Of a stretch of 13,316 nt of DNA, positions 12,607 to 13,316 are shown piece by piece; the first letter of the stretch is position 1, and the number at the start of each line of letters is the position of its first letter. The DNA is taken from contig JAIRSA010000228.1 in assembly GCA_031255695.1 (NCBI GenBank), positions 1 through 13,316 of the forward strand, read 5' to 3'. The stretch is from Eubacteriales Family XIII. Incertae Sedis bacterium. Its GTDB lineage: Bacteria > Bacillota > Clostridia > Peptostreptococcales > Anaerovoracaceae. The notes under the pieces were generated by a model that was not told where the DNA came from, made no database searches, and was given only the letters and a program-made list of their open reading frames with translations. The position numbers were made by a program, and so were the translations under genes.

Positions 12607-13316
12607 ATGGGCAGAGGAGGAAGAAGCGGCGGTGGAAGCGGTGGTGGGCGCAGTTCAGGCGGGCGCAGCTCAGGCGGCCACAGTTTTGGAGGCAGATCGA
12701 GTTCGGGCGGCCGGGGCGGCGGCCCACGTGGGGGTTTTGGCGGTGGCAGGATGGGAGGCAGCAGGGGCGGATACAGCACTACCCATGTGCATTATGGCGG
12801 CCATAACAGGCATGTATGGGTGCATGGTGCGGGCACGGGGATAAGGCGGCCGTATTACGAACGCCGAGGCTGCTTCAGTATGGCGGTGTCCATGGCCCTG
12901 GTGCTCATGATCATTGTCGTGGGGATTGCTGTCATTATGAACAACGAGCGCCGTACCGCTTCATATCATAGGGAGGCCCTGCCCGCGTCAGTGGTCAGCG
13001 AGACCGACTACATCAGGGACGACGCGCGCTGGCTGGACAATGCCGGCGTGGCAAGGAGTGGCATGAGGTATTTCTTCAAAGAGACAGGCGTGCAGCCATA
13101 TCTTTGGATTACTGAGGACATAAATGGTTCGCGCGACGCCGGCTGGGATGAGATCGAGGCGGCGATGGAGGAGATGTACCGTAAGGAATTTACGGACGAA
13201 GGCCATATGATCGTCCTGTTCTACGAGCCGTACCCAGAGGAGTACAAGACCGCGTACCTGGCAGGCTCGGCCGCCAAGGGCGTAATTGACGACGAGGCTT
13301 CCCAGATAATACTGGA
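12607..13316 (+). CDS. Gly-rich single-span membrane protein with TPM-like extracytoplasmic domain (partial)
   Basis: At least 236 aa are visible, and the frame runs off the window end. Residues 1 to about 75 are a low-complexity Gly/Ser/Arg tract (RGGRSGGGSGGG...), then His-rich segments. About 89-112 is one hydrophobic helix (CFSMAVSMALVLMIIVVGIAV). After it comes a folded domain with DARWLDNAGVARSGMRYFF, TGVQPYLWI, FTDEGHMIVLFYEP and YLAGSAAKGVIDDEA, which resembles the TPM-type domain of clostridial hypothetical proteins. The start ATG 12607 has GGAGGAG at 12594-12600 with a 6-nt spacer; ATG 12602 is out of frame and too close. The role is unknown. It could be a membrane-surface quality-control or envelope protein, but this is only a guess. 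Confidence 0.78.
   Translation, partial: MGRGGRSGGGSGGGRSSGGRSSGGHSFGGRSSSGGRGGGPRGGFGGGRMGGSRGGYSTTHVHYGGHNRHVWVHGAGTGIRRPYYERRGCFSMAVSMALVLMIIVVGIAVIMNNERRTASYHREALPASVVSETDYIRDDARWLDNAGVARSGMRYFFKETGVQPYLWITEDINGSRDAGWDEIEAAMEEMYRKEFTDEGHMIVLFYEPYPEEYKTAYLAGSAAKGVIDDEASQIIL

Noticed and set aside
12554..12844. Rightward 96-aa Ala-rich ORF
   Set aside because: It is a shifted frame of the Gly-rich tract, and its start lacks a ribosome-binding site.

Overview
The window looks like a piece of a GC-rich bacterial chromosome, most likely a Firmicute of the clostridial kind. This is inferred from the proteins: a 189-residue tyrosine recombinase of a type common in Clostridia, a CxxCG PaaI-type thioesterase, a sodium symporter of the LeuT group, a secreted GH43 enzyme with Big_2 modules, and sigma-A-like promoters. 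No species can be named. No rRNA, tRNA, CRISPR array or transposase is visible.

Left part (1-2592, + strand): the 3' end of the EF-Tu gene with its own terminator (304-338), then thioredoxin reductase and a translationally coupled hotdog thioesterase (ATGA overlap), then an iron-sulfur-flavoprotein-like FMN reductase preceded by two tandem 17-bp boxes. The first stretch is housekeeping and redox metabolism.

Middle (2593-5364, mostly - strand): a sodium:neurotransmitter-type symporter read leftwards from a good extended -10 promoter, and upstream of it a small tyrosine recombinase. Beside the recombinase lies the most interesting element of the window: a 147-bp AT-rich segment (5199-5345) bounded by perfect 17-bp inverted repeats (5182-5198 and 5346-5362). 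One end is a 38-bp near-palindrome with 15-bp arms around an 8-bp centre, the shape of a tyrosine-recombinase core site. It also resembles an intrinsic terminator for rightward RNA. The recombinase's likely promoter overlaps one arm. This looks like an invertible genetic switch.

Right of the switch (5365-10261, + strand): a structured leader with a doubtful 111-aa ORF, then a secreted 198-aa Ig-like protein, then a 1173-aa secreted modular GH43 glycoside hydrolase. The Shine-Dalgarno of the GH43 gene is separated from its ATG by a perfect hairpin. The unit ends with four exact-length 35-nt tandem repeats and a strong 15-bp terminator. The simplest reading is that the switch turns this secreted polysaccharide-degrading unit on and off in part of the population; this is an inference from position.

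Right end (10326-13316): a leftward 656-aa protein with an N-terminal pRiA4b ORF-3-like domain and an unusual start region, then a divergent promoter region and a rightward Gly-rich, single-membrane-span protein with a TPM-like outer domain that runs off the window.

Most intergenic spaces carry their own short GC-rich tandem repeats with hairpin potential (75, 36, 36 and 35 nt periods), which seems to be a habit of this genome.
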